A stretch of 64,000 nt of DNA from an uncultured Clostridia bacterium (lineage in GTDB: Bacteria > Bacillota > Clostridia > Lachnospirales > Anaerotignaceae). The DNA lies in the NCBI GenBank assembly GCA_944379995.1, contig CALWGF010000006.1, forward strand, positions 62,001 through 126,000. Reading direction: 5' to 3'. Positions 1-9,968 of the stretch are shown one piece after another; position 1 is the stretch's first letter; every line of letters begins with the position of its first letter. The notes under the pieces are model-generated. The model did not search any database, was not told the DNA's origin, and saw only the letters and a program-made list of their open reading frames with translations. The translations under genes were made by a program, and so were the position numbers.

Positions 1-1
1 A

Positions 2-814
2 GAAGGATTTCCTATTTATATAGCAAATGAAAGATTGATTTTTATGGCAGGGTACGACTCATATAAAGATTTTTATGATAGTATGCAAGGTCTTATTATA
101 AATAGTATTCATGAAAATGATAAAATATATGTAAATTCTTTATTAAATGTTCTTACTAAGACAGGTGACCAATATGAACTTCAATATAGAATGAAAAAAA
201 AGAGCGGAGATTATTTTTGGGTTCATGGTATAGGAAGACGAACAGTTGGCGAGAATGGCAGAGATGCCCTAATAAGCGTAATAATAGACATTTCAGAACA
301 AGTAAATAGAAACAAAATGTTGAAAAAGGAAGCTGTTACTGACCCACTTACAGGTATATATAATAGAAAAGGTGGAATAAATGTAATTAAATCTCGTATT
401 AAAGAATGTATAAGTTATATGTTTTTTATTGTGGATATAGATAATTTTAAAAAGGTAAACGATATTTATGGTCACAAACAAGGTGATGATGTTCTTTGTT
501 TTTTATCAAAACAGATGTCTAAATTTTTTCGTAAATCAGTAGATGTAGTTTGTAGACTTGGTGGAGATGAATTTGTTATTTTTATTTCGAATTGTAATGA
601 TATACAAATTATCGAAAATAAAATAAATACTATTATAAAGGCTTATTCAGATATGATACAATTAAAATATCCTTTATCTAAGTCAACAATTTCTGTTGGA
701 GGAATATATACAACTAAAAAATACTCTTTTTCTGATATATATCAGATGACTGATAAAGTTTTATATAAAATAAAAAATAACCAAAAAGGTAAATTAAATA
801 TAAGTTTTATTTAG
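2..814 (+). CDS. PAS-GGDEF diguanylate cyclase (5' partial)
   Basis: The reading frame is open to the left edge, so the N-terminus is missing. The first ~100 visible residues look like the end of a PAS/PAC sensor domain (YRMKKKSGDYFWVHG, then an ISEQ linker). A full GGDEF domain follows, with DPLTGIYNRKGG and an intact GGDEF motif, so synthesis of cyclic di-GMP from two GTP is expected. The inhibitory I-site, normally RxxD ending five residues before GGDEF, reads KSVD here, so product inhibition may be weak. No transmembrane segment is visible in this part. It ends before a shared terminator and lies beside a chemoreceptor and the flagellar operon, which suggests a role in motile-sessile control (inference). 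Confidence 0.9.
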   Translation, partial: EGFPIYIANERLIFMAGYDSYKDFYDSMQGLIINSIHENDKIYVNSLLNVLTKTGDQYELQYRMKKKSGDYFWVHGIGRRTVGENGRDALISVIIDISEQVNRNKMLKKEAVTDPLTGIYNRKGGINVIKSRIKECISYMFFIVDIDNFKKVNDIYGHKQGDDVLCFLSKQMSKFFRKSVDVVCRLGGDEFVIFISNCNDIQIIENKINTIIKAYSDMIQLKYPLSKSTISVGGIYTTKKYSFSDIYQMTDKVLYKIKNNQKGKLNISFI

Positions 815-843
815 TTTATATACAATTGAATATTAAATTAATT

Positions 844-878
844 AAAAAAGAGTTCTGTATTATACAGAACTCTTTTTT
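844..878. terminator. Intrinsic terminator after the diguanylate cyclase gene
   Basis: A stem of about 15 bp, centred on AGTTCTGTA / TACAGAACT, is flanked by A-rich and T-rich arms. It is the expected plus-strand terminator of the GGDEF gene and could also act on the minus strand. Confidence 0.85.
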
Positions 879-903
879 AATTATAATATTTTTATAAAAC
901 AAA

Positions 904-938
904 ATATGCCCTAAAAATAGTAAAATTTTAGGGCATAT
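904..938 (-). terminator. Intrinsic terminator of the chemoreceptor gene
   Basis: The inverted repeat TATGCCCTAAAA / TTTTAGGGCATA (12 bp, 9-nt loop) is followed on the minus strand by a T-rich run. It lies 9 bases past the stop codon of the minus-strand chemoreceptor. Confidence 0.8.
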
Positions 939-946
939 AAAATATA

Positions 947-2737
947 TTAATATTTACTTGAATAATCTAATTCTGATAAATCATTTCCAGAATAAATTAA
1001 TTCGGAATTATTATCATCTAAAACTTCAGTTTCAGTTGATGGTGTTCTTAATTCATTTCTTAATTTAAACTTTTTAAATAAATTATCTAAAATATTAGCT
1101 AAACCAGAAAGTTCTTGGCTAGCAGCAGCACTTTCCTCAGCAGTAGCAGAATTTGTTTGGACAACAGATGATATTTGGTCTATTCCTACTGTAATTTGAG
1201 AAATTGAAACAGATTGTTCATTTGAAGCTTCTGAAATTTTATTAATAATTGTAGCGATTTCGTTTTTCTTTGCTAAAACAGAATTTAAAGCTTCAGCAGT
1301 ATCGTTAGCTATATTTGCACCTTGTTCAACTGCTTTTATTGAATTTTCTATAAGAGTAGCAGTATTTTTTGAAGCCTCAGCACTTTTACTTGCTAAATTT
1401 CTTACTTCATCTGCAACAACAGCAAATCCTTTTCCAGCCATACCTGCACGGGCTGCTTCAACAGCTGCATTAAGAGCAAGTATATTTGTTTGGAATGCAA
1501 TATCTTCAATAGTTTTTATTATTTTGTTTATTTCATTAGAACTATTAGAAATATTAGACATAGCCACTATTAAATCTTGCATTTTTGAATTACTAAGTTC
1601 CATATCATCACTTATTTCTTTTGTTTTGATATTTGCATTAGCAGCATTTTCAGCAGTATTTGAAATATGTTGAGAAATTTCATTTATTGTAGCTGCAAGT
1701 TCCTGTATAGAGCTTGCTTGCTCTGTTGCTCCTTGGCTTAAAGCTTGAGCTCCATTAGATACTTGTTCAGCACCACTTGCTACTTGTGCTGCAGTTTCAT
1801 TAATTTTGTAAAGTGTTGAGTCAAGAGTTCTGTTTATATTTCTTATAGAAAGTATAATAGGTCTAAAATCTCCAACATATTCTTCTTCTATTGATGTAGC
1901 TATTGCAAAATTTCCATTAGCCATTTCTGTAAGAAGATATTTTTCATCATTTATAACTTTTGATAATTTATTAATAAGTTCTTGTGTTGAATGTGTTAAT
2001 ATACCTATTTCATCATTTGAATTAACAGTTTCAACAGGTGTGGATAAATCCCCAGCAACTATTGCTGTAATACGTTCTGTACAATTTTTGATAGGTGTAG
2101 AAATATTTTTTGAAAGATTTATTCCAAGAATAAAAGAAAATACAAATGCAATGACAAGTATAATTATCGCTATGATTAAAATTATATTTGTATAACTATT
2201 AATAGAATTTTGAACATCATATCCAGAAGTAGATATATTATTAATCAACGCTGTTAATGAATTATACATAGTATCATATAATGGGTCAACTTCTGATGTA
2301 AGTTTTGTTTCTAAATTTGCATTAGCTGAATTATATTGTGTAATTAATTCTGAAGATGCAGTTTTATATTTATTCCAAGTTTCTTTTGCTGTATCAAGGT
2401 ATCCTTTTTCTTGAGTTGTATTAATATTAGGTTCTATTGTATTAAATAAACCTTCTATATTTTTTATATTATTTTCAAATTCGTTTTTTGCTTCAGATTT
2501 ATTAGTAGTATTTGAATATGATATTGCATTATGTAAATTTAAGTTTACTTCTGAAAGTTCTGCAAGAAGTTTACCTGTATCACCCTGAGAAAATCCATAT
2601 GATACAATAGCATCAGAATACTTAGATTGTATAGATTTTGTAAGGAATATACAGACGACGCTTGATATACTTGCAACAATACTTACAAGAAGAAAAGAAA
2701 TAATTAGTTTTTTACCAAGTTTTAAGTGCTTTAACAT
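947..2737 (-). CDS. Methyl-accepting chemotaxis protein
   Basis: A 596-residue transmembrane chemoreceptor. It has a short cytoplasmic N-terminus with TM1 at about residues 11-33, a helical extracellular ligand domain of about 150 residues, TM2 at about 182-206 and a HAMP domain. The long cytoplasmic coiled coil contains the conserved hairpin tip ([20 protein letters not shown], then [12 protein letters not shown]) that contacts CheA and CheW. Q/E-rich heptads on both sides are the likely methylation sites for CheR and CheB. No C-terminal pentapeptide tether is present. The ligand is not predictable. The start has a strong GGAGG site on the minus strand, and a sigma28-type promoter lies about 85 bp upstream, so it should be expressed with the late flagellar genes. 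Confidence 0.93.
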   Translation of the reverse strand: MLKHLKLGKKLIISFLLVSIVASISSVVCIFLTKSIQSKYSDAIVSYGFSQGDTGKLLAELSEVNLNLHNAISYSNTTNKSEAKNEFENNIKNIEGLFNTIEPNINTTQEKGYLDTAKETWNKYKTASSELITQYNSANANLETKLTSEVDPLYDTMYNSLTALINNISTSGYDVQNSINSYTNIILIIAIIILVIAFVFSFILGINLSKNISTPIKNCTERITAIVAGDLSTPVETVNSNDEIGILTHSTQELINKLSKVINDEKYLLTEMANGNFAIATSIEEEYVGDFRPIILSIRNINRTLDSTLYKINETAAQVASGAEQVSNGAQALSQGATEQASSIQELAATINEISQHISNTAENAANANIKTKEISDDMELSNSKMQDLIVAMSNISNSSNEINKIIKTIEDIAFQTNILALNAAVEAARAGMAGKGFAVVADEVRNLASKSAEASKNTATLIENSIKAVEQGANIANDTAEALNSVLAKKNEIATIINKISEASNEQSVSISQITVGIDQISSVVQTNSATAEESAAASQELSGLANILDNLFKKFKLRNELRTPSTETEVLDDNNSELIYSGNDLSELDYSSKY

Positions 2738-2821
2738 AAGTTATACCTCCAGATGAATTTATAAGATAAAAAACAATTAATTATCAACATTTTATATGTT
2801 GATTTTAAAAGCCCTTTTATT

Positions 2822-2848
2822 ATATCGTCTAAAATAAATTTTAATTAA
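2822..2848 (-). promoter_or_regulatory. Sigma28-type promoter of the chemoreceptor gene
   Basis: On the minus strand TTAA, a 15-bp spacer and GACGATAT match the layout found before cheV, flgM and cheA in this window. A small perfect inverted repeat (ATCAACAT / ATGTTGAT, positions 2783-2803) lies in the leader between promoter and ribosome binding site. Confidence 0.65.
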
Positions 2849-3318
2849 TATAAATTATATAAATTTACATGAAAAATTTTTAAATTACTTTAACATATAT
2901 TTTTTTAGTTATATAATATAAAGATACAATATAAATTTATTATATTTATTATACATAACTTTTTTTATATCATAAAAAAATAGTGTAAACTTTTTGTAAA
3001 TAAAATTAAATTAAAAAATAAAGTGTTATTTTGGTTGAAATAGTAGATATTTGTATATTATAATTACAAAAGAAAGAATAATTAATATGAATTTATTATA
3101 AGTATTTTTTGGTAATTAAATTTTTATAACTTAATATCATAATATTATAGGTAAAAAATTAACGTACAAAGTATATATATGATGGCATATATAATCAAAT
3201 TTTTATTTAAAATAATATAAATTTTAATAAAAATTTTGTCGAATCGTAATGAATTTTTAAGATAAAAATGTATGCATGTATATATATTGATGATAATAAT
3301 TTAAAAATATCAAAATTA
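2849..3318. other. AT-rich intergenic region, no gene recognised
   Basis: About 470 bp of very AT-rich DNA between the divergent chemoreceptor gene and the flagellar operon. I see no RNA gene, no repeat family and no open frame with a ribosome binding site. Confidence 0.6.
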
Positions 3319-3347
3319 TTGAATTGTATAAAAAAAGAATGTATACT
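3319..3347 (+). promoter_or_regulatory. Sigma-A-type promoter of the fla/che operon
   Basis: TTGAAT (3319-3324), a 17-bp spacer and TATACT (3342-3347) stand about 85 bp before the flgB start. No sigma28-type CGAT motif is present, which fits an early-class promoter that makes the hook-basal body and sigma28 itself. Confidence 0.65.
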
Positions 3348-3433
3348 ATTTAACAATAAAGAATGTTGAAAATATAGAGAAAATGTTACTTTTATTGGTT
3401 ACATTTTAATATGATTTTTGGGGGGCATATAAA

Positions 3434-3814
3434 TTGAATTTTTTAGATAATAACATGTTTGACTTATCAAGAAAAGTTTTAGATTTTGTTTGGCAAAAAC
3501 AGACAGTAACAATGGACAATATTGCAAATGCTGAAACTCCTGGGTATAAGGCTAAATATGTAACTTTTGAAGATGAGTTAAAAAGCAAGCTTGATTATCA
3601 ATCTGGAAAAACAGCAAGTGATATAAGAAGTACAATAAACTCTGTTGAGGCACAAGTTCATGAGTCTAATGACGAATCTACACGAGCTGATGGTAATAAT
3701 GTAAATGTTGATGTTGAGAGTATGGAGCTTGCAAAAGCTGCCCTTCAATATGAATTTTTACTAAAATCTTATAATGATGATTTGACAAGACTTAGAACAG
3801 TTATTAAAGGGTGA
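3434..3814 (+). CDS. flgB: Flagellar basal-body rod protein FlgB
   Basis: A 126-residue proximal rod subunit, exported by the flagellar type III apparatus and assembled on the MS ring. The N-terminal rod-family motif appears as DNIANAETPGYKAKYVTFED, and the C-terminal helix (ELAKAALQYEFLLKSYNDDL) is typical. The start is TTG, 8 bases after a run of six G. A later in-frame ATG (residue 8) lacks a ribosome binding site. It is the first gene of a 23-kb operon and is followed after 15 bp by flgC. Confidence 0.95.
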   Translation: MNFLDNNMFDLSRKVLDFVWQKQTVTMDNIANAETPGYKAKYVTFEDELKSKLDYQSGKTASDIRSTINSVEAQVHESNDESTRADGNNVNVDVESMELAKAALQYEFLLKSYNDDLTRLRTVIKG

Positions 3815-3829
3815 AAGGAGAACTTTTAA

Positions 3830-4273
3830 ATGGGCTTTTTAAATGCTTTAAATATTAGTGCTTCTGGAATGACAGCACAAAGAATGAGACTTGATGTTGC
3901 AGCTGCTAATATTACTAATATTAATACAACAAGAACAGAAAATGGAGAACCATACAGAAGAAAAATGGTTGTTTTTGAATCTATTGAAGGAAATAGTTTT
4001 GAAGATGCTTTTCGTTCAAAACTTTCAAAATCAAATCAATTACCAGGTGGTGTAAGAGTAGCTGAGATAGTTGAAGACCAAAGTGATTTCCGCTCAGTGT
4101 ATAACCCTGAACACCCTGATGCTGATGAAAATGGTTATGTTCAAATGCCTAATGTTGATTTATTAAAAGAAACTGTGGATAGTATGGCAGCAAGTAGAGC
4201 TTATGAAGCAAATCTTACAGCTTTTAATACTGTAAAATCTATGGCAGTTAAAGCTCTTGAAATAGGTAAATAA
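3830..4273 (+). CDS. flgC: Flagellar basal-body rod protein FlgC
   Basis: A 147-residue rod subunit of usual length. It shows the N-terminal rod/hook signature (LNISASGMTAQRMRLDVAAA, then NITNINT) and the C-terminal helix ending in NTVKSMAVKALEIGK. It lies between flgB and fliE as in most Firmicutes, with AAAGGAG before the ATG. Confidence 0.96.
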   Translation: MGFLNALNISASGMTAQRMRLDVAAANITNINTTRTENGEPYRRKMVVFESIEGNSFEDAFRSKLSKSNQLPGGVRVAEIVEDQSDFRSVYNPEHPDADENGYVQMPNVDLLKETVDSMAASRAYEANLTAFNTVKSMAVKALEIGK

Positions 4274-4334
4274 TATATATGTATAATTATTAAAGTTTAT
4301 TGAATAAAAATTTTTAGAGGAGTGTTTTGGTTTT

Positions 4335-4637
4335 ATGTTTATTTCACCAATGAATGAGATTACTTCATTTTCTTCACTTTTTAATGAAACACAAAATGAA
4401 GTAAAAAATATAGATAATTTTGGTTTTGGAGATATTTTTAAAAGTGCTATTGAGAATGTTTCAGAAAATGAAAATAGTCTTCAACAAGCACAATATTTAT
4501 TGTCAACAGGTCAAATAGATGATGCACATACTGTTCCTATCGAATCTTCAATGGCACAACTTTCAGTTGATTTTTTAGTACAATTAAGAAATAAAGCTTT
4601 AGACTCATATAATGAATTAATGAGAATTAGTTTATAA
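4335..4637 (+). CDS. fliE: Flagellar hook-basal body protein FliE
   Basis: A 100-residue protein that joins the FliF MS ring to the rod. The C-terminal half carries the family pattern around QYLLSTGQIDDAHTVPIESS and the final QLRNKALDSYNELMRISL. The N-terminus is short and variable, as usual. AGAGGAG precedes the ATG. Confidence 0.92.
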   Translation: MFISPMNEITSFSSLFNETQNEVKNIDNFGFGDIFKSAIENVSENENSLQQAQYLLSTGQIDDAHTVPIESSMAQLSVDFLVQLRNKALDSYNELMRISL

Positions 4638-4678
4638 ATCATATTTTATAATTTAATATACTTAAAGAGGGATCTAAA

Positions 4679-6316
4679 GTGAATGAGCGAGTTATTTCGA
4701 TATTAACGAAAGTAAAAGAAACAGTAAAAAATTTAAGTGCAAAAACTAAAAAAATAATTATTTTAGGTGTAACAATTTCAATAGTTTTATCGGTAGGTGT
4801 TGCTGTTTGGCTTAATAATCGTCCATATGTAACACTTTTTTCCGGACTTAGTAATGAAGAAGCTAGCGAGATTATGGGAAAACTTCAAGAAGATGGAGTT
4901 GACTACAAATATGAATCTTTGCCAGAAGGTAGTACAATACTTGTTCCTGAGGCAGAGGGAGAACAACTTAAGGCAGAACTTGTATATGAAGGTTATCCTA
5001 AAAGTGGTTTTACATATGATGTTTTTACAGAAAATGTTAGCTTAACATCTTCTGAATCTGAAAAACAGTATTATGAACGTCTTGGATTACAAGATAGAAT
5101 GAGTGCTACAATATCAACATTTTTTCCAAATATCAAAGAAGCCACAGTTACAATAGCTTTTGGAGAAGATAGAAAATATGTACTTGATAGTGAGAATGCA
5201 TCAAAAGCCACAGCGTCTGTTGCAGTTACAACAAAAGATGGTTCTGATATAACAGAAGATGACGTTAGAGCAATGCAAAGACTTGTTTCAAGAAGTATTC
5301 CAGAGCTTGAATTTGAGAGTGTAGCTATTATATGTAATGGAAAAGATTTAAGTACAACAGAAGAACAATCTGGAACAAATGCAAATCAGCTTAAATTAGA
5401 AATGGAAGAAGCTATTGATTTGAAAATTAAAAATAAGATACTTGATATACTTATGCCTATATATGGTAAAGAACACGTAAAAGTTTCAGTAAAAAGTGAA
5501 GTTGATATAAATAAAAAACTTAGAGAATTAACAAATTATACAGCTGAAAATCCAGATGATAATACTGGTGTAAAATCTTCTGAAACTGCACATCAAGAAG
5601 TTGGAAAAGATGGAGAAGGTACAGGAGGAGTTCCGGGAACAGAAACAAATGCTGATATACCTGTATATTCTGCAATAACACAAGATGGAAGCGAAAATTA
5701 CATAGTAAGTGATGGAACTGCACAATATCTTGTTGACCAGATTAAGGAACAAGAACAAGTTGATGCAGGTGATGTAAAAGACTTAACTATTGCTGTTATA
5801 ATTGATGATGAAAATTTAGACGAAGGTGTAAGAGCTGATTTGATTTCTCTTGTTGCAAAATCAGCGGGAATAAGCACTGAAGATAGTGAAGAAAAAATAG
5901 AACTTGTAGGAATGGCATTTAAGAATAATGATGAAGTTCAAGACGAAACAACAGAAAGTAGTGTTCCAGATAAAGAACAAATAAAACGTCTTGGTATTAT
6001 TGGTGGTATAGCAATAGGTGCATTAATTATAATTTTAGCAATAGTTTTAATTGTACTTAAGATTATAAAGAAAAAGAGAAATAAGAAAAATAAAAATAGA
6101 AATGCTAATGTAATTATGCAGCAAGAGCCTATTATTTATAATGAACCAAAATCTGAAAAAGATAATTTAGATGCTGTTGCTGACTTAATTAATATTAAAA
6201 ATGAAAAAAGTATGGAACTTAAAAACAAAATAAGAGAAATAACAGAAGAAAGTCCGGAGATATCCGCTCAAACTCTTAAATCATGGCTTAGAGGAGGAGA
6301 TAAAGATGGAAAATAA
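4679..6316 (+). CDS. fliF: Flagellar MS-ring protein FliF
   Basis: A 545-residue inner-membrane ring protein that carries FliG and houses the export gate. TM1 is at about residues 26-46, followed by YscJ-type ring-building domains (RPYVTLFSGLSNEEASEIMG). TM2 is at about 437-460, after which a basic stretch leads to the C-terminal FliG-binding tail. The periplasmic loop holds a Gly/Glu/Thr-rich insertion at about residues 295-330. The start is GTG after AAAGAGGGA. The end overlaps fliG by 11 bases, which suggests translational coupling. Confidence 0.96.
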   Translation: MNERVISILTKVKETVKNLSAKTKKIIILGVTISIVLSVGVAVWLNNRPYVTLFSGLSNEEASEIMGKLQEDGVDYKYESLPEGSTILVPEAEGEQLKAELVYEGYPKSGFTYDVFTENVSLTSSESEKQYYERLGLQDRMSATISTFFPNIKEATVTIAFGEDRKYVLDSENASKATASVAVTTKDGSDITEDDVRAMQRLVSRSIPELEFESVAIICNGKDLSTTEEQSGTNANQLKLEMEEAIDLKIKNKILDILMPIYGKEHVKVSVKSEVDINKKLRELTNYTAENPDDNTGVKSSETAHQEVGKDGEGTGGVPGTETNADIPVYSAITQDGSENYIVSDGTAQYLVDQIKEQEQVDAGDVKDLTIAVIIDDENLDEGVRADLISLVAKSAGISTEDSEEKIELVGMAFKNNDEVQDETTESSVPDKEQIKRLGIIGGIAIGALIIILAIVLIVLKIIKKKRNKKNKNRNANVIMQQEPIIYNEPKSEKDNLDAVADLINIKNEKSMELKNKIREITEESPEISAQTLKSWLRGGDKDGK

Positions 6317-7313
6317 AGAACTTACTCCTGAGCAAAAAGCAGCTGCGGTTATTATATCAATGGGAACAGATAAGGCTTCTCAGATTTATAAATACTTAAC
6401 TGAGGAAGATATAGAAACACTTACTGTTGAAATAGCAAAAATGCGACATCTTTCACCAGAAGAAACAGAAGGTATACTTGATGATTTCTATAAAGAATGT
6501 ATGACTCAGAAAGTAGTAACAGAAGGTGGCTTGGAATACGCTCGTTCTGTTTTGGAAAAAGCCTTTGGACAACAAACAGCTACAGTATTGCTTGAAAAGG
6601 TAGCAAAGTCATTAAAAACAATGCCATTTGCTTTCATAAGAAAGTTAAACAGTAAGAATTTGTTTTCTATACTTCAGCATGAAAGAGCACAGACAATAGC
6701 TCTTGTGTTATCATATGCAAACCCAGACCAAGCAGCAGATGTTATTATATCTTTACCAAAAGATAAAAAAATTAAGGTTGTTGAGTATATAGCAAAAATG
6801 GAAAGTGCTTCTCCAGAAGCTATAAAAATTGTTGAAGGACAAATAGAAAAGAAATTTTCAACAGTTCTTACAACAGATTATACTCAAGCAGGTGGTGTGG
6901 ACTATATTGCTGATGTCATCAATTATATGGATAGAGGAAATGAAAAATATATATTTGATGAACTTTCAATTAAAAATGCAAAACTTACAGATGAAATCCG
7001 TAAAAGAATGTTTGTATTTGAAGATATTGTTACTATGGATAATCGTTCAATACAGAGATTTTTACGTGAATGTGACCCTAAAGATATTGTTCTTGCCCTT
7101 AAACAGGCTAATCCAGAGGTTGCTAATCTTATATTCGCAAATGTATCTACACGTATGGCAGAAACAATTAAGGCTGACTTGGAGATTACAGTAAATGTAA
7201 GAATAAGAGATGTAGAAGAAGCACAACAGAGAATAGTAAATATTATAAGGTCATTAGAAGAACAAGGACAGCTTGTTATTGTTAAAGGCGGAAAGGATGA
7301 TATAATTGCGTAA
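6306..7313 (+). CDS. fliG: Flagellar motor switch protein FliG
   Basis: A 335-residue rotor protein between FliF and FliM. It carries the middle-domain signature in the form LQHERAQTIALVLSYANPDQ and the charged C-terminal motor domain facing MotA (FEDIVTMDNRSIQRFLRE). Length is normal. It starts inside fliF and its end overlaps the TTG start of fliH. Confidence 0.97.
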   Translation: MENKELTPEQKAAAVIISMGTDKASQIYKYLTEEDIETLTVEIAKMRHLSPEETEGILDDFYKECMTQKVVTEGGLEYARSVLEKAFGQQTATVLLEKVAKSLKTMPFAFIRKLNSKNLFSILQHERAQTIALVLSYANPDQAADVIISLPKDKKIKVVEYIAKMESASPEAIKIVEGQIEKKFSTVLTTDYTQAGGVDYIADVINYMDRGNEKYIFDELSIKNAKLTDEIRKRMFVFEDIVTMDNRSIQRFLRECDPKDIVLALKQANPEVANLIFANVSTRMAETIKADLEITVNVRIRDVEEAQQRIVNIIRSLEEQGQLVIVKGGKDDIIA

Positions 7314-8163
7314 TTTAATTAAATTAAATGAACAGCAAGACCGCATTAAACAATATGAGTTTTTTGAAGAAACATCAGATTATCCAAAGTTTGATTTGGA
7401 TAAAACAAAAAATGATGAAAAAGATAAAAATGTTATAAAAGAAAATAAATTAGATGAACAAAAATCTGAAGATGTAAAATCTGAAGAAACAAAAAAATCA
7501 AAAGAAAAGAAAAAAGAAGTAAATAAGCAGCAGGAAGACTTTGATAAAATTGCTCAAACAATAATAGATGATGCTAAAAAACAAGCAGATGAAATGCTTG
7601 AAAAAGCAAGATTAGATGCAGAAAAAATAAAAGAAGAAGCCTTTGAAGAGGGACATAAGAATGGTTATGAAATAGGATTTAATGAAGGTAAAGAAGATGT
7701 TTATAAAGAACTTAGAGGTAAAGAAGAACAAAAAACATTGGAATATCTTAATGAATTAAAAGAAGTTATTAATAATTTATCTCTTGAAAAAGATAAAATA
7801 TTAGCAAATTATAAACTAAATCTTATAGATATAGCCATATCAGTAGCGGAAAAGATTGTTCAAGTAAGTCTTAAAACAAGTGGTGAAATAATTGAAAGAA
7901 TGATATTATCTGCTACTGAAAGACTTGCATCAAAAGAATGGGTTAAAATCTACATATCAAGAACTGATGCAGAACTTATGATTGAAGGCGGAATAGATAT
8001 AATTCAAGCATTATCTAATTTATCAGATAATATAAAAGTTATTCCTATGGAAAATGAAGGTCAGGGAACTTGTATAATAGAGTTTCCAGACGAAATTATA
8101 GATGCAAGTGCTAGTACTCAAGTTGAAAATATTAGAGATATTATTAGCAATTCGGCTGTATAA
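7306..8163 (+). CDS. fliH: Flagellar export-ATPase regulator FliH
   Basis: A 285-residue cytoplasmic protein. Residues 1-70 are very rich in Lys, Glu and Asp and look disordered. A long coiled coil follows, with glycine-spaced repeats (EEGHKNGYEIGFNEGKEDVY) typical of FliH. A V-ATPase-E-like C-terminal domain binds FliI. The start is TTG inside the end of fliG with AAAGGA upstream. FliH usually holds FliI inactive and docks it at FliN/FlhA. Confidence 0.92.
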   Translation: MRNLIKLNEQQDRIKQYEFFEETSDYPKFDLDKTKNDEKDKNVIKENKLDEQKSEDVKSEETKKSKEKKKEVNKQQEDFDKIAQTIIDDAKKQADEMLEKARLDAEKIKEEAFEEGHKNGYEIGFNEGKEDVYKELRGKEEQKTLEYLNELKEVINNLSLEKDKILANYKLNLIDIAISVAEKIVQVSLKTSGEIIERMILSATERLASKEWVKIYISRTDAELMIEGGIDIIQALSNLSDNIKVIPMENEGQGTCIIEFPDEIIDASASTQVENIRDIISNSAV

Positions 8164-8193
8164 ATAGGGGGAGTTTATACGATTAAAGGTGTA

Positions 8194-9483
8194 GTGGATT
8201 TAATTAAGCGTTCTGAAACAATAAGTCATATTGGAAAAATTGAAAATATTGTTGGAATGATGGTTGAGGCATCAGGTGGTAGCTGTGGTATAGGCGATAT
8301 AAGTGCAATATACAGTCAAGATGCTAAAGGTCAGGTTCTTAGTGAAGTTATAGGATTTAAAGATGACAAAGTCCTTCTTATGCCTTATGAAAGTACAAAT
8401 GGAATTAGGGCTGGAAGCTTTGTAAGAAATACAAGACAAAGGCTTAAAATACCTGTTGGAGATTTTTTGAGAGGAAGAATAATAAACGCATTAGGTCAGC
8501 CAATAGATGGACTTGGTGAGTTTGAACCTAAAGAATATTACACTGTTGATGATACATATATTAATCCTTTGGAAAGACCACCTATAAAAGAGCAAATGAG
8601 TTTTGGTGTAAAAGCCATTGATGGTATGCTTACAATAGGAAAAGGTCAAAGGGTTGGTATATTTGCTGGAAGTGGTGTTGGTAAAAGTACCCTTTTGGGT
8701 ATGATAGCAAAAAATGTTAAAGCAGATATAAATGTAATAGCTCTTGTTGGTGAACGTGGTAGGGAAGTTTTAGAGTTTGTTCAAAAAGATTTGGGTGAAG
8801 AAGGACTTGCTCGTTCAGTATTAGTTGTTGCTACTAGTGACCAATCTCCTATGCTTAGAATGAAATGTCCTATTGTAGCAACAGCCATAGCTGAATATTT
8901 CAAAAATCAAGGTAATGATGTGCTTCTTATGATGGACTCTCTTACAAGATTTGCGATGGCACAAAGGGAAATAGGTCTTGCTGTTGGAGAACCGCCAATA
9001 GCAAGAGGTTATACACCATCTATATATTCTAAATTACCAAAGCTTTTGGAAAGAAGCGGTAATTTTAAAGAGGGCTCTATAACAGGAATATATACAGTTC
9101 TTGTTGAAGGTGATGATACAAATGAACCAATAGCAGATACTGTTAGAGGTATTTTAGATGGTCATATTGTATTATCAAGGAAGCTTGCAAATTCTAACCA
9201 TTTTCCTGCAATAGATATTAATGCCAGTATTTCTCGTCTTATGTCAACAATTGTTTCAGATGAACATAAGCGTTTAGCTTCAAAATTTAGAGATATACTT
9301 AGTGTATATAATAAGAATGAAGATTTAATATCTATTGGTGCTTATAAAGCAGGAACAAATGGAAGCCTTGATTATGCTGTATCAAAAATTGATAGTATTA
9401 ATAAATTTTTGACACAAGGAATTAATGAGGCTTTTTCTTATGAAGAAATAATAAAAAAAATGGAAGAAATTTTGAAGGATTAA
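8194..9483 (+). CDS. fliI: Flagellum-specific export ATPase FliI
   Basis: A hexameric F1-beta-like ATPase that energises flagellar protein export. Walker A reads GIFAGSGVGKST and Walker B LLMMDSLTRFA, with the RGYTPSIYSKLPKLLERSG segment typical of FliI. The listed start is GTG, giving 429 residues, but it stands 22 bases after the strong GGGGGAG (8167-8173). The only codon at good spacing is ATT at 8182, which would add MKGV to the N-terminus. A weaker AAAGGTG lies just before the GTG. Confidence 0.96.
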   Translation: MDLIKRSETISHIGKIENIVGMMVEASGGSCGIGDISAIYSQDAKGQVLSEVIGFKDDKVLLMPYESTNGIRAGSFVRNTRQRLKIPVGDFLRGRIINALGQPIDGLGEFEPKEYYTVDDTYINPLERPPIKEQMSFGVKAIDGMLTIGKGQRVGIFAGSGVGKSTLLGMIAKNVKADINVIALVGERGREVLEFVQKDLGEEGLARSVLVVATSDQSPMLRMKCPIVATAIAEYFKNQGNDVLLMMDSLTRFAMAQREIGLAVGEPPIARGYTPSIYSKLPKLLERSGNFKEGSITGIYTVLVEGDDTNEPIADTVRGILDGHIVLSRKLANSNHFPAIDINASISRLMSTIVSDEHKRLASKFRDILSVYNKNEDLISIGAYKAGTNGSLDYAVSKIDSINKFLTQGINEAFSYEEIIKKMEEILKD

Positions 9484-9498
9484 ATTTAGGTGATAATT

Positions 9499-9948
9499 AT
9501 GAAAAAATTTACTTTTCGTTTGGAACCTGTTTTAAAGTACAAAAGCGATATATTAGAAGCACTTAAGAATGAGTATGCTGAAGCTGCAAAAAATGTATTT
9601 GAACAGATGGAAATTGTAAACTCTCTTAAAAATGAAGAAGAATTATTAGTTTTAAAATTCAATTCAAAAAAGATAGAGGGATTGACTATTGCTGAAGCTA
9701 CTATATATGAAAGTTTTATAATAAAACAAAACAAACAAATAAAACTTGAAACATCTAAGTTAGACCATTTAAGAAAAATAGAAGATGAAAAAAGAGAAAA
9801 AATGATTGAAGCAAAAAAAGAAATGCTTTCAATAGAAAAATTAAAAGATATTAAAGTTGAAGAATATAAGAAAGAAGTTCAAAAACAAAGTGAGCTTTTT
9901 ATTGAAGAATTTGTATCAAGTGAAAGTTTAAAGCATAAAAATAATTAA
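9499..9948 (+). CDS. fliJ: Flagellar export chaperone FliJ
   Basis: A 149-residue, almost wholly helical and charged coiled-coil protein. The N-terminal KKFTFRLEPVLKYK is the usual FliJ opening. FliJ sits in the FliI hexamer and couples it to FlhA. I chose ATG 9499 over an upstream GTG that overlaps the AGGTGA ribosome binding site. Confidence 0.9.
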   Translation: MKKFTFRLEPVLKYKSDILEALKNEYAEAAKNVFEQMEIVNSLKNEEELLVLKFNSKKIEGLTIAEATIYESFIIKQNKQIKLETSKLDHLRKIEDEKREKMIEAKKEMLSIEKLKDIKVEEYKKEVQKQSELFIEEFVSSESLKHKNN

Positions 9949-9968
9949 TATTGAAAGGAGGTGAGAAA

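Noticed and set aside
3268-3369. 33-codon open frame with a receiver-like start (MYACIYIDDNN)
   Set aside because: No ribosome binding site, and it contains the proposed sigma-A promoter of flgB; the likeness to a receiver domain is too short to trust.
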